64,000 bases of DNA from Chryseobacterium bernardetii (lineage in GTDB: Bacteria > Bacteroidota > Bacteroidia > Flavobacteriales > Weeksellaceae), in the NCBI RefSeq assembly GCF_003815975.1, contig NZ_CP033932.1:4383501-4447500 (forward strand), in the 5' to 3' direction. Positions 6,494-15,574 of the stretch are shown one piece after another. Position numbers and translations under genes: made by a program. The notes under the pieces are model-generated. The model saw only the letters and a list, made by a program, of their open reading frames with translations. It was not told the origin of the DNA and ran no database searches. How positions within the stretch are numbered: position 1 is the first letter of the stretch; every line of letters starts with the position of its first letter.

Positions 6494-9352
6494 TTACATA
6501 TAAGCTTCAATTGGCTCACAAGTACATACCAAGTTTCTGTCTCCGTAAGCTTCATCTATTCTTGATACAGAAGCAAAGAATTTATGGTCTCTTACCCACT
6601 CTAGCGGATAAGCTGCCTTTTCTCTGCTGTATGGTTTATCCCAAGAATCAGAGATCACCAATTGTTCTGTATGAGGAGCGTTTTTCAATACGTTATTGGC
6701 AGGATCAGCCTGTCCGTTAGCAATCTCATCAATTTCCTGTTTAATAGAGATTAAAGCTTCAGCAAAACGATCAATTTCAGCTTTGCTTTCAGATTCTGTA
6801 GGCTCAATCATTAATGTTCCTGCCACTGGGAAAGAAACGGTAGGAGCATGGAATCCATAATCCATTAATCTCTTCGCCACATCGGCTACTTCAATTCCTA
6901 ATGCTTTAAACTGACGGAAATCTACGATACACTCATGAGCTACTCTTCCGTTTTCATTGGAATATAAGATTGGGAAATGTTCAGCTAAAATTTCTTTAAG
7001 GTAGTTCGCATTCATAATCGCGTGACCTGTTGCTTTTTTCAATCCGTCTGTTCCTAACATTTTGATGTAAGCGTAAGAAATATTTAGGATTAATCCTGAA
7101 CCGTAAGGGGCTGCAGAAATACCGTCAATTGCTTCTTTAGATCCGATTTTGATATTGGCATTGGAAGGAAGGAATGGTACTAAGTGTTTAGCAACACAGA
7201 TTGGGCCTACACCAGGACCTCCACCTCCGTGAGGAATTGCGAAAGTTTTGTGAAGATTTAAGTGGCAAACGTCTGCTCCGATATTTCCCGGACTTGTAAA
7301 TCCTACCTGAGCGTTCATGTTCGCACCATCCATATAAACTTGTCCTCCGTGTTGGTGGATCAGATTCGTAATTTCTTTGATATTAGCATCAAAGAATCCG
7401 TAAGTAGACGGATATGTAATCATTACAGCAGATAAGTTTGCTGAATGTAATTCTGTTTTAGCTTTAAGGTCTTCGAAGTCGATTTCACCGTTTTCAAGGT
7501 TTTTCACCACTACGATTTTCATTCCTGCCATGGCAGCAGAAGCCGGGTTAGTTCCGTGTGCAGACTGAGGAATCAGTACTACATTTCTATGGTGGTCTCC
7601 TCTTGAAATGTGGTATTCTCTGATCACCATTAATCCTGCATATTCTCCCTGCGCTCCAGAGTTCGGCTGTAATGAAGTTCCGGCAAAACCAGTAATTGTT
7701 GCAAGGTCTTTTTCAAGCTCTGCAATCATCTTCTGATATCCTCCTGCCTGATCTACCGGTACAAATGGGTGTACACTACCCCAATCTGCCCATGAAAGAG
7801 GCAACATTTCTGTAGCTGCGTTCAGTTTCATGGTACAAGATCCTAAAGAAATCATTGAGTGAGTTAATGATAAATCTTTTCTCTCCAGACGCTTGATATA
7901 ACGCATCAACTCTGTTTCCGTATGGTATTTGTTGAATACTTCTTCTGTAAGAATCTGATCTTTTCTAAGATTTTCTTCAGGAATACTGTATCCTTCTTTG
8001 ATTTCTAATTTGAAAGTCTGCTTGTCTTTGAACTGAGCAAAAGAAGCCATCAGATAGTTTAATTTCTCTAATGTAGTACTTTCGTTGATGGCAATACTTA
8101 CTACACCTTCTGTAAAGTAGTTAAGATTAATTCTGTGATCCAGCATCAGTCTTACTAATCTTGCTTTCTCATCTTCAGGCATTGTGATTTTCACGGTATC
8201 GAAGATCGGCTCTTCTACTACCTGGTATCCTAATGCTTTAAGCCCTCCTTTCAAAGCATTTGCTTTAAAGTGAATTTGGTCAGCAATATAGTTTAATCCT
8301 TTCGGACCGTGATAAACAGCATACATACCAGCCATTACCGCTAAAAGAACCTGAGCAGTACAGATATTGGAAGTTGCCTTCTCTCTCTTGATGTGCTGTT
8401 CTCTTGTCTGTAACGCCATTCTTAAAGCACGTTTTCCGTACATATCCTGAGAAACCCCAATGATTCTTCCAGGAATGTCTCTTTTATATTCTTCTCTACA
8501 AGCAAAGAATGCAGCGTGAGGCCCACCGTATCCTAATGGGATACCAAATCTCTGTGTAGTACCTACCGCACAGTCTGCCCCCATTTCAGCCGGTGATTTC
8601 AATTTCACCAATGCCATTGGGTCACAAGCAACTGCTACCTGAAGGTCTAATTTTTTATATTCTACGATGTTTTCCGTATAATCCAGAACAATTCCGTTTT
8701 TACCTGGATATTGTAATAAAACTCCATAATAAGATGCGTCTAATGCATGAGTCTTGTGGTCTCCTATAACAACTTCAATTCCTAATCCTTCAGCCTTGGT
8801 TTTCAATACAGAGATTGTCTGAGGCAATACAAGATCTGAGATGAAGAATTTATTAGCTTCTGCTTTCTTCTGATCTTTAGTTCTGTTGTTAAAGAACATA
8901 TGCATTGCTTCAGCTGCCGCAGTAGATTCATCCAGCAAAGAAGCGTTAGCAAGACCAAAACCTGTAAGATCACATACTACAGTCTGAAAATTAAGAAGAG
9001 CCTCCAGCCTTCCCTGTGCAATTTCAGCCTGGTACGGAGTGTATGCCGTATACCAGCTTGGGTTTTCAAAGATATTTCTCTGAATAGCTGATGGTAAAAG
9101 TGTATTGTGGTATCCGAAACCGATATAACTTGTATAATCAGTATTTTTTGATGCCAACTCCTTAGAGTGGTTTAGCATTTCGTATTCCGAAAGCGGTGCT
9201 GAGATCTCAAGATCTTTTTCTAAACGGATAGAAGAAGGAATGGTCTGAGAAATTAACTCTTCAATACTAGAAACGCCAAGTTTCTCCAACATCGCCTGTT
9301 TATCGGCTTCGTTTAGGGAAATGTGACGGCTCACAAACTGTTCTGTATTCAT
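6494..9352 (-). CDS. gcvP: Glycine dehydrogenase (decarboxylating), P-protein of the glycine cleavage system
   Basis: A single-chain 952-residue PLP enzyme that decarboxylates glycine and passes the aminomethyl group to the lipoyl arm of GcvH. The fused alpha-beta type (GcvPA+GcvPB in one chain) is full length. The PLP lysine is K702 in LHKTFAIPHGGGGPG. The glycine-rich loops (GSGLILNISY, SLGSCTMKLN) are present. Other gcv genes are not in the window, so the system is dispersed here. The ATG at 9352 follows a promoter-like sequence at 9388-9418. Its terminator lay at the site now occupied by IS copy 1. Confidence 0.97.
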   Translation of the reverse strand: MNTEQFVSRHISLNEADKQAMLEKLGVSSIEELISQTIPSSIRLEKDLEISAPLSEYEMLNHSKELASKNTDYTSYIGFGYHNTLLPSAIQRNIFENPSWYTAYTPYQAEIAQGRLEALLNFQTVVCDLTGFGLANASLLDESTAAAEAMHMFFNNRTKDQKKAEANKFFISDLVLPQTISVLKTKAEGLGIEVVIGDHKTHALDASYYGVLLQYPGKNGIVLDYTENIVEYKKLDLQVAVACDPMALVKLKSPAEMGADCAVGTTQRFGIPLGYGGPHAAFFACREEYKRDIPGRIIGVSQDMYGKRALRMALQTREQHIKREKATSNICTAQVLLAVMAGMYAVYHGPKGLNYIADQIHFKANALKGGLKALGYQVVEEPIFDTVKITMPEDEKARLVRLMLDHRINLNYFTEGVVSIAINESTTLEKLNYLMASFAQFKDKQTFKLEIKEGYSIPEENLRKDQILTEEVFNKYHTETELMRYIKRLERKDLSLTHSMISLGSCTMKLNAATEMLPLSWADWGSVHPFVPVDQAGGYQKMIAELEKDLATITGFAGTSLQPNSGAQGEYAGLMVIREYHISRGDHHRNVVLIPQSAHGTNPASAAMAGMKIVVVKNLENGEIDFEDLKAKTELHSANLSAVMITYPSTYGFFDANIKEITNLIHQHGGQVYMDGANMNAQVGFTSPGNIGADVCHLNLHKTFAIPHGGGGPGVGPICVAKHLVPFLPSNANIKIGSKEAIDGISAAPYGSGLILNISYAYIKMLGTDGLKKATGHAIMNANYLKEILAEHFPILYSNENGRVAHECIVDFRQFKALGIEVADVAKRLMDYGFHAPTVSFPVAGTLMIEPTESESKAEIDRFAEALISIKQEIDEIANGQADPANNVLKNAPHTEQLVISDSWDKPYSREKAAYPLEWVRDHKFFASVSRIDEAYGDRNLVCTCEPIEAYM

Positions 9353-9387
9353 TTTTATTTATTAGATTTTGTTTGTAAAAAGATGGG

Positions 9388-9418
9388 TAAAATTACAATT
9401 TTTTACACGATTGTACAA
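9388..9418 (-). promoter_or_regulatory. Candidate gcvP promoter (TTG-N20-TAATTTTA)
   Basis: On the minus strand TTG (9418-9416), 20 bp, then TAATTTTA (9395-9388), one base from TAnnTTTG, about 36 bp before the gcvP ATG. Confidence 0.45.
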
Positions 9419-9815
9419 CAGTCTGCACCTATTGATAATTCACTAATACATCCAGTTATTATTACATCATTCGCTTTTACCAATCGCCCGTTATAGTTTT
9501 ATTTATTTTAAACACTAATTATATTGATTTTATAAATAATATGTAAGAAATTCCATAATTCTTTATTAATAAAATAGTAAAATAATTATTAAAAATCGCT
9601 CCCATCATATTAAATCCCAAAACGGATATAAGGTCCTGAAAACTTCAGGCGCTTCTACTTTAAAAACAAATAGGCATCTTTAAAAATGCCAAGCCTTTCT
9701 TGAATTCTGGACTTATTTTGAGCACACTGAATGCTATCAAGCAGCCTAAGAATAGCTATTCATCAGGTTTTAAGAATTTTATGAAATTTTATTAATTATA
9801 TTTATTCTAAATTAA
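9419..9815. other. Gene-free stretch between gcvP and the microprotein gene
   Basis: AT-rich with no credible ORF and no riboswitch fold that I can recognise. In particular no glycine-riboswitch-like tandem structure was seen upstream of gcvP. Confidence 0.45.
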
Positions 9816-9823
9816 TATATTTG
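9816..9823 (+). promoter_or_regulatory. -7 box TATATTTG very close to the start codon
   Basis: A perfect TAnnTTTG match ends five bases before ATG 9828. No clear TTG at -33. If used, transcription would begin at or next to the ATG, giving a leaderless or near-leaderless mRNA, unless the second in-frame ATG (9834) is the true start. Confidence 0.4.
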
Positions 9824-9827
9824 CAGT

Positions 9828-9980
9828 ATGAATATGATTGTCCCATTTAAAGTTCCGCCTTTGGCTCCGGTATATGCATTCAACAATGAAGAGATGTTCT
9901 GTGAAAAGAAATCCTGCTGCAAAAAATTCAAGAAAGGGAAAAGATGTAAAAAGTGTCCCGGAAGGAAGAAAATGGCTTAA
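9828..9980 (+). CDS. 50-residue Cys/Lys-rich microprotein (hypothetical)
   Basis: An ORF from ATG 9828 to TAA 9980 (second ATG at 9834). The N-terminal half is neutral and proline-containing ([20 protein letters not shown]). The C-terminal half is very basic with five cysteines in the pattern C-x4-CC-x8-C-x2-C (C25, C30, C31, C40, C43), which suggests metal or nucleic-acid binding. It overlaps the end of the convergent J-domain gene by four bases (TTAA at 9977-9980). The composition is non-random and looks like a conserved flavobacterial small protein, but I cannot name a family. Confidence 0.6.
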   Translation: MNMIVPFKVPPLAPVYAFNNEEMFCEKKSCCKKFKKGKRCKKCPGRKKMA

Positions 9981-10624
9981 ATAAACTCCTTTATAAGGAA
10001 ATACAAGGCAATTGCCAGAATAATAATTCCCCAAAACAACATAACAATTTTAGGCTGACCAGTTTTGTTCACTGCCGTTCTGGGCTGTGGCTTAAACATT
10101 TCATCGACAGTATTTTTGAATCTGTCAGTATCATTTTCAAAAACCTCAGTAATGGTAATGCCCTGAACTACGGTTTTATGCAATAGTGAATTTGTTGCAT
10201 GAAGCAATAACTGAAATTTCCCGTCTTTAAATTCTGTGATCTTAAATATCCTTTCTCCATAAGGTTTTTCAAGGCCAAAAGGCAAAACCTTAACTACATC
10301 AGCATTGCTTGTCTGCCAGCTGATGATAATCTCCTCTCCTTTTTTCGCGTGAATTTTATTGGCTGTAAAGGTTTTTATAGCAGGAGGAATATTGTATCTG
10401 AAACTTCTCTGATGACTTTCTAAATTCTGGTCATAAGCCTTTCTCTTCGAAGGGTCACTGAGCATTTCATAAGCTTCCTGAATTTCACGAAAACGGTCTG
10501 CAAAAAAGTCATCGTTTTCATTTTTATCGGGATGGTATTTCAGAGAGAGCTTACGATAGGCCTTTTTGATGTCTTCATCTGAAGCATCCTGGGATATACC
10601 GAGAAAATAGTAGTAGTCTTTCAT
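9977..10624 (-). CDS. J-domain (DnaJ-like) membrane-anchored protein
   Basis: A 215-residue protein with an N-terminal J domain (residues about 1-65) carrying the HPD motif in KYHPDKN, which stimulates DnaK ATPase. A middle region resembles an immunoglobulin-like beta domain (about 85-150), and there is one C-terminal transmembrane helix ([19 protein letters not shown]) and a short basic end. The start at 10624 ([10 protein letters not shown]) places the J domain at the N-terminus; an in-frame ATG at 10636 adds four residues. It lacks the zinc-finger and C-terminal domains of DnaJ proper, so it is a specialised co-chaperone, probably membrane-localised with its J domain in the cytoplasm. Confidence 0.85.
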   Translation of the reverse strand: MKDYYYFLGISQDASDEDIKKAYRKLSLKYHPDKNENDDFFADRFREIQEAYEMLSDPSKRKAYDQNLESHQRSFRYNIPPAIKTFTANKIHAKKGEEIIISWQTSNADVVKVLPFGLEKPYGERIFKITEFKDGKFQLLLHATNSLLHKTVVQGITITEVFENDTDRFKNTVDEMFKPQPRTAVNKTGQPKIVMLFWGIIILAIALYFLIKEFI

Positions 10625-10714
10625 TGAGCAATACAAAAATAAGGATTTATTTTTCTTTTTGCTTTGTGTTTAGGGTAAAAGTAGCCTCAACTTTAAAGTA
10701 TAATCTAATTGTTG

Positions 10715-10800
10715 GAAAAACGCAAAAGACGCAAGGAGTATTGAAAAGCTGTATGCTTTAAGTCGCAAAGATTTTATCTGCGATAAAATTGGACACTGCT
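10715..10800. repeat. Degenerate intergenic repeat (CGCAAAGA type)
   Basis: Contains AACGCAAAAGACGCAAGGAG and CGCAAAGATTTTATCTG, wording shared in part with 44704-44870 and the pair at 62541/62757. Non-coding; I infer a diverged dispersed repeat. Confidence 0.35.
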
Positions 10801-10852
10801 AAATATGTTTTAAATCACCACTAATGCACGAATAATTTTATTGATGTTTAAG

Positions 10853-10893
10853 CTATATTTCTATGTGGTTAAAAAAGCTACATAGAAATATAG
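10853..10893. repeat. 14-bp perfect inverted repeat
   Basis: CTATATTTCTATGT (10853-10866) and its exact complement (10880-10893) are separated by 13 bp. It is in the gap between the J-domain and hydrolase genes and has only a weak T-rich exit, so it is either a weak terminator or a dispersed hairpin element. Confidence 0.55.
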
Positions 10894-11004
10894 AATTTTA
10901 CCCATGCATTTGTGGCAAAAAAAATGAATATGCATTTCTGAAATTGATTGGGTTTACTTATGCTTTAAGAATATGTGATGCCTTTTGCATATCTTAAATC
11001 TAAA

Positions 11005-11652
11005 TTACTTACCATAAATCCAGCCTTTTGTTGGGATAATCCATTCATCAAGGGCTTTAAACAAAAAACCATGATTCAGTCCTGTGTTAAGCTCAATTTC
11101 TTTAAAATCTTTTATATCTGATCTGATGAATCTTTGCTGCTGAGATAAGGAAATATGGCCATCATCTGATTTTTCCGTAATGGAAAGTATTTTTCCATAC
11201 AGCCTGAAATCCGGATCTTTCTCCAAAGAATCATCTTTAAAACTGGCCCCAATAAAGACAAATTTCAGTGCCGGATTTTTTTGATAATAGGAAATATATT
11301 GTGCAATATACCCCCCTTGAGAGGTTCCTACCACCGCAATATTTTCAGCTCTGATCCCTTTTTTTATAAGGCGGTCTATCTGTTTCTTTATTTTTAAAGC
11401 ATATACTGCAGGATCTGTATTGGGTTTTCTCTTTTCAAAAAGCACGATATTACTGCCATCCTTCAACTGATGGAGTATTTTCTCATACTCCACAATACCA
11501 TATTTAGGATGTTCTTCATCAAGCTTATGTTCTTCCATAAATTTATTATGCAGAAAGAAAATGTATTTTTTCTGCTTTACCTCAGATTTCTGCCCATATA
11601 TGATGATAGAAAACACTGTGAGTATGATAATAAAAATATTCTTTGAAACCAT
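11005..11652 (-). CDS. Exported alpha/beta-hydrolase-like protein
   Basis: About 215 residues with an N-terminal signal peptide (MVSKNIFIIILTVFSIIIYGQ, cleavage after Y-G-Q type). The nucleophile elbow is GTSQGG (Ser about 111), with a C-terminal histidine in GLNHGF, so a Ser-His catalytic pair is visible. The start at 11652 gives a better signal peptide than the upstream in-frame ATG at 11664. The substrate is unknown. It is monocistronic. Function beyond hydrolase fold is inference. Confidence 0.7.
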   Translation of the reverse strand: MVSKNIFIIILTVFSIIIYGQKSEVKQKKYIFFLHNKFMEEHKLDEEHPKYGIVEYEKILHQLKDGSNIVLFEKRKPNTDPAVYALKIKKQIDRLIKKGIRAENIAVVGTSQGGYIAQYISYYQKNPALKFVFIGASFKDDSLEKDPDFRLYGKILSITEKSDDGHISLSQQQRFIRSDIKDFKEIELNTGLNHGFLFKALDEWIIPTKGWIYGK

Positions 11653-11750
11653 TATAGTACACATTTAAACAGAAAAACAAATTTAGTATTTAATAATTAG
11701 ATTTTCTACAAATTCAGATGATCCTTCTTTATTGGAATATGTAAATAAAA

Positions 11751-11787
11751 ATTCGGGCTCGGGAAGCTTTGCTTCCCGAGCCCGAAT
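11751..11787 (-). terminator. Terminator of the ECF sigma operon
   Basis: A perfect 17-bp inverted repeat (11751-11767 / 11771-11787) with a 3-nt loop, core GGGCTCGGGAAGC. On the minus strand it is followed by TTTTTATTTAC. One of the strongest hairpins in the window. Confidence 0.85.
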
Positions 11788-11812
11788 TAAACAATTTCAA
11801 TTTAGTTACTTT

Positions 11813-12070
11813 TTATGCTTCGCAGGTATTATCCTTTTTACAGCATCTTGAACCGAATTCTTTTTTGAATTTTCCTTTCAGTTCCTGATAGTCTTCATCA
11901 TTCATTTCTCTGATCTTATCGGCTAATCCGAAAGGGGATTTTTCTTTGATTCCATATTCATCAAAAATACCTCTGATAAATCTTTTTCTTTGTGCTGCTT
12001 TCTTAGCAATTAAGGCTACACCTACAACGGCTAATGCTCCAAGAGCTCCTTTTAATACTGAATTTTTCAT
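11813..12070 (-). CDS. 85-residue membrane-anchored hypothetical protein (third gene of sigma operon)
   Basis: An N-terminal hydrophobic anchor (about residues 6-24, LKGALGALAVVGVALIAKK) is followed by a basic stretch and an acidic helical domain (DKIREMNDEDYQELKGKFKKEF). The end carries three cysteines (CCKKDNTC). It lies 90 bp after the 110-residue membrane protein and just before the 17-bp terminator, so it belongs to the sigma-factor operon. No family is recognised. It could bind metal or sense redox state through the terminal Cys cluster (inference). Confidence 0.6.
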   Translation of the reverse strand: MKNSVLKGALGALAVVGVALIAKKAAQRKRFIRGIFDEYGIKEKSPFGLADKIREMNDEDYQELKGKFKKEFGSRCCKKDNTCEA

Positions 12071-12160
12071 TTTTTCAAAATTTTAAATTTTACTACTTCT
12101 TGTTTTTTATAGAGACGAATGAATTTTAATTTTACTTTACTACTTCGTTAAAATTTTAAA

Positions 12161-12493
12161 TTATTCGTTATTTCTGTTGAAGAATCCTCCGGAACATCTG
12201 TTTCTCCAGGCTTCTTTAAATTTCTCTTTCTCTTCAGGCGATAAACTTTCCATTTTCTCTCTCATTTTCCGTTCTTTAAAATCCTTCATTCCTTTACCAA
12301 AATGAAAACCACCGAAAAGAATTTTACTCAAGATCAAAATTCCCATTGCCTGCCAGAATGTAATGGATTTTACTCCTAAAATTTCAGGAAGAAGGCAATT
12401 CCAAAGTGACATTACAATCCAGGTAACGGCTAAGATGATTAACGGTGGGCATAACAATAAAAAAATCCACCCTTTTTTGTGTTTATGATTCAT
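12161..12493 (-). CDS. 110-residue two-span membrane protein (sigma operon)
   Basis: Two transmembrane helices (about 9-30 WIFLLLCPPLIILAVTWIV and about 45-62 FWQAMGILILSKILF) are followed by a charged cytoplasmic helix (KERKMREKMESLSPEEKEKFKEAW). It begins 12 bp after the ECF sigma gene, so it is co-transcribed and may control that sigma factor. It has no zinc-anti-sigma motif (H-x3-C-x2-C), so an anti-sigma role is only a guess from position. Confidence 0.65.
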   Translation of the reverse strand: MNHKHKKGWIFLLLCPPLIILAVTWIVMSLWNCLLPEILGVKSITFWQAMGILILSKILFGGFHFGKGMKDFKERKMREKMESLSPEEKEKFKEAWRNRCSGGFFNRNNE

Positions 12494-12504
12494 AATTTCT
12501 TTTT

Positions 12505-13083
12505 CTAACTTTTTAAATCTTCGTATAATTTTCTCAATCTGTTTCTCAGATGCTTCACAGCATAGTTTTTCCTACTGATGATGGTTTTAATATTTTCTCC
12601 CTGTTCATCGGCGATCTCCTGGAGGGTTTTGTCGTTGAGTTCATTTTCTACGTAGACCAGCCTTTGTTTCTCGGGAAGTTCATCAAGCGCTTCAAACAGT
12701 TTTTTCCAGATCTCATCCTGAAACATCTTCACTTCAGGACCTGCACTTTCATCCATCAATAAAATATCTTTGATGGAAAAGCTTCCGTCTTCGTCCTCAT
12801 AAACGAAGTCTTCAAGATTTTCTGTTTTCTTTTTACGGTAACGGTCTGTAATTTTATTAGCCGTTACTCTATATAGCCAGCCTCCTACATTCACAATCTC
12901 AGAAAGATTGGTAAGACTGCTGAACTGATACCACACTTCCTGCAGAATATCTTCCGCATCTTCCGTGTTTTTCACTTTGGGACGAATATAAGACATCAGC
13001 TTCCCTCCGTAATTGGAAACGGTTTGCGAGATGATACTTTCTTTATCCTTCTTTGGCATTGTTATTTTTTCGACAACCTCCAT
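12505..13083 (-). CDS. ECF-subfamily RNA polymerase sigma factor
   Basis: 192 residues with sigma region 2 (about 30-95; KNTEDAEDILQEVWYQF and GWLYRVTANKITDRYRKK) and region 4 (about 130-185; ELPEKQRLVYVENELNDKTL then HTH). It is the first gene of a three-gene operon ending at the terminator 11751. The start at 13083 is used; the ATG at 13059 (MPKKDKES) is a fair alternative. Target promoters are unknown. Confidence 0.88.
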   Translation of the reverse strand: MEVVEKITMPKKDKESIISQTVSNYGGKLMSYIRPKVKNTEDAEDILQEVWYQFSSLTNLSEIVNVGGWLYRVTANKITDRYRKKKTENLEDFVYEDEDGSFSIKDILLMDESAGPEVKMFQDEIWKKLFEALDELPEKQRLVYVENELNDKTLQEIADEQGENIKTIISRKNYAVKHLRNRLRKLYEDLKS

Positions 13084-13215
13084 ACTGCTATGACGGCTAT
13101 CCTTTTGGTTTTACTTTAATAAATTTAAAATATTTTTCTTAGAAATCAGTTTTTCTTTTATTCATCGATCTTTTATCACCTTAATTATTCCCAGAGTACT
13201 CATTACTCATGTTTA

Positions 13216-13330
13216 AGGAAGCTTTTTCCGCTATCCGCTTATACTCCTCACTCCAGACCATCCCACACTCTTACCCTCCAACTCTCCCGCTCATGTTCCG
13301 GGGTAACCGCTGCTATCGGGGCTAAACACC
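13216..13330. repeat. Degenerate dispersed repeat in the gap before the S9 peptidase
   Basis: The wording GGAAGCTTTTTCCGCTATCC ... CTATCGGGGCTAAACA recalls a repeat often seen in Chryseobacterium intergenic DNA. Only one copy is present here, so this rests on recognition. No ORF is seen in 13084-13401. Confidence 0.35.
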
Positions 13331-13355
13331 ACCTAGTCATAATAACCAATAAAGA

Positions 13356-13379
13356 AACGGAAGACCTGAGCCTTCCGTT
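13356..13379 (-). terminator. Hairpin after the S9 peptidase gene
   Basis: 8-bp stem AACGGAAG / CTTCCGTT (13356-13363, 13372-13379), 22 bp beyond the peptidase stop. On the minus strand it is followed by TCTTTATTGG, a weak T-tract. Confidence 0.5.
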
Positions 13380-13401
13380 CCAAACATTATAAAATTATAG
13401 T

Positions 13402-15405
13402 TTATTTATTAAAATTTTCAGCAAAGAATCCTAACATTGACTTATAAAGCTCAATCCTGTTAGCCTCTTTTCCGAACCCGTGCCCTTCATCATATTTTAC
13501 CATGTATGGTACTTCAAAGCCTTTGGCGCGCATTGCTTTTACAATCTGATCAGACTCATTTATATTTACCCTTGGGTCATTGGCCCCCTGAACTACAAAT
13601 AAAGGCTTCTTGATTTTATCAATCTGAAAGACAGGAGATACTTCTTTAGCAATTTTTGCTTCTTCCGGATTATCCAGATCATACCAGATCTGCTTTACCA
13701 TTTCTTTATAAGGCTTCCAATATTCGGGGAATGAATCAAAGAAGGTAAAGATATTGGATACCCCTACATAATCTACTCCACAGGTATATAGATCCGGCGT
13801 TTTAATTAAGCCCATAAGAGTGGCATATCCGCCGTGGCTTCCTCCATAAATTGCTATTTTATCTTTGTCTATCCAGCCTTGGCTGATGGCATATTTTACT
13901 CCATCTTCCACGTCATCCATTGCTTTTCTTCCAATTTGCTTATATCCTGCTTTCTGAAATTCTTTTCCGTACCCTCCGGAAATTCTGAAATTCACCTGCA
14001 GGGTTGCATACCCCCTGCTTGCAAATAGCTGGGTTTCCGGATTGAAGCCCCAATGGTCTCTGATTCCCTGAGGCCCGCCGTGAGGATTCACGATTAAAGG
14101 AACTTTTTTCCCTTCTAAAGCTGCTTTAGGAAGTGTGATATATCCACGAATGGTTAATCCGTCCCTGCTTTTGAACTCAATAGGCCTCATTTCAGCCATA
14201 TCTTCTTCTTTCAGCTGTGGCATCAGATTATAAAGAAGTTTTGTCTGTTTCGTTTTGGTATCGTATTCATAGTAGGTTCCATATAATTTATCACTACCTA
14301 CAACTACAAGAAGTTTCTCATTATTGTCATCTGATGAAACAACAGCAAACTCTTTATCACCAAACTGAGCTTTTAGTTGGTCATCAATTTCCTTATAAAA
14401 TTTACTTACCGGAACTGTTTCGCCTTTTAACCCTTCATAGCTGATATAATCCAACTCGTAATTCCTGTTCTTACCTGCCACACTTATGGAGCTTACATCA
14501 TAAACAGGATTGGCATATACTTCTTTGATCACAGCATTTTTTTTCAGGTCATATAAAACAATCCGGGCTTTGTCGCTGTCCAGATTGGTTACTACATAAG
14601 CTTCATCTTTATTGTTAGAATGATCATTAAATCTGATAATACTGAAGGTATCTGACCAGTCTGTAGATTTCAAAAGATTGAATTTCCCGGTTTGTAAATC
14701 TTTATAATAGGTTTTAGTGGTCAGTCCGTTTTCAAGAACGCTATAACCTCTCAAATTGCCGTCTTTATCGAAAATATAACCATCAATAGGGCTGTTGACA
14801 TCCTTATTTTCATACAATTGAGTCATTTCTCCTGTTACAAAATTGATTTTATAAGGTTCGAAGATCTGCTTATTGTTCTTATTCATTGTCACCACAACAA
14901 AGTCAGTATCTTTTATTGGATTAATTTCCCCTAATGTAATGCCTTCAAATGGTGTTAAATCCTTAAGATTGGTTCCGTCTACATTGGCTGCATATAAATG
15001 GATATTTTCATTTCCGCCTTTATCCTGAGTATAATACAGGCGGTTTTTATTCAGCCAGCCATAAGCTTTTATCAGATCATCTTTTTCAACAATAGCTTTG
15101 GTAATTTTTCCTGTATTCAATTCTTTAACATACACATGGTTTTTACTGTCTTTATCTTTTTCTTTGTAGGAAAGGTATTTCCCATCAGGAGAAATTTTAA
15201 ACACAGAAGCTTTTGGCCTTGCAAAATAATCTTCTACTTTATACTTGAAGTTCCCTTTATCATAAGATACTAGTTTTTCAAGACTGGTTTTGGTAGACGG
15301 AAGTGTTGGATCTCCCGGAAGTTTTGCTGTGGAATTTTGTGCGTTGATCATAATGGCAGAAAGTACAATATAAGCTGTACCGAAAATTTTAGAATTCAGA
15401 TTCAT
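13402..15405 (-). CDS. S9-family prolyl oligopeptidase-like exported peptidase
   Basis: A 667-residue serine peptidase with a signal peptide (ends IMINAQ). An N-terminal beta-propeller (about 50-400) is followed by an alpha/beta-hydrolase domain. The triad is visible: Ser523 in GGSHGG, Asp610 in GANDPR and His642 in DEGHGF. HGGP near residue 445 provides the oxyanion hole. Such enzymes cleave oligopeptides in the periplasm or at the cell surface. It is monocistronic with its own hairpin downstream. Confidence 0.9.
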   Translation of the reverse strand: MNLNSKIFGTAYIVLSAIMINAQNSTAKLPGDPTLPSTKTSLEKLVSYDKGNFKYKVEDYFARPKASVFKISPDGKYLSYKEKDKDSKNHVYVKELNTGKITKAIVEKDDLIKAYGWLNKNRLYYTQDKGGNENIHLYAANVDGTNLKDLTPFEGITLGEINPIKDTDFVVVTMNKNNKQIFEPYKINFVTGEMTQLYENKDVNSPIDGYIFDKDGNLRGYSVLENGLTTKTYYKDLQTGKFNLLKSTDWSDTFSIIRFNDHSNNKDEAYVVTNLDSDKARIVLYDLKKNAVIKEVYANPVYDVSSISVAGKNRNYELDYISYEGLKGETVPVSKFYKEIDDQLKAQFGDKEFAVVSSDDNNEKLLVVVGSDKLYGTYYEYDTKTKQTKLLYNLMPQLKEEDMAEMRPIEFKSRDGLTIRGYITLPKAALEGKKVPLIVNPHGGPQGIRDHWGFNPETQLFASRGYATLQVNFRISGGYGKEFQKAGYKQIGRKAMDDVEDGVKYAISQGWIDKDKIAIYGGSHGGYATLMGLIKTPDLYTCGVDYVGVSNIFTFFDSFPEYWKPYKEMVKQIWYDLDNPEEAKIAKEVSPVFQIDKIKKPLFVVQGANDPRVNINESDQIVKAMRAKGFEVPYMVKYDEGHGFGKEANRIELYKSMLGFFAENFNK

Positions 15406-15549
15406 AACTTACGTTTTTGAAGTTTAAAAACAGAGGTCCCAATTCAATATTGCAATCAATAAAAAATAAGATCCTTTACAGATAAGACACTTCAGAATTC
15501 AAAATGTTACAATATTTAACATTTTTTTGGCAGTTTTCAAAATAAAAAA

Positions 15550-15566
15550 GCAGTCCCGAGGACTGC
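15550..15566 (-). terminator. Terminator after the DoxX-like gene
   Basis: Perfect 7-bp stem GCAGTCC / GGACTGC with a 3-nt loop; on the minus strand followed by TTTTTTATTTT. Confidence 0.8.
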
Positions 15567-15574
15567 CTGTATGG

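Noticed and set aside
9353..9827. Glycine riboswitch upstream of gcvP
   Set aside because: No tandem aptamer-like fold or conserved motifs could be recognised.
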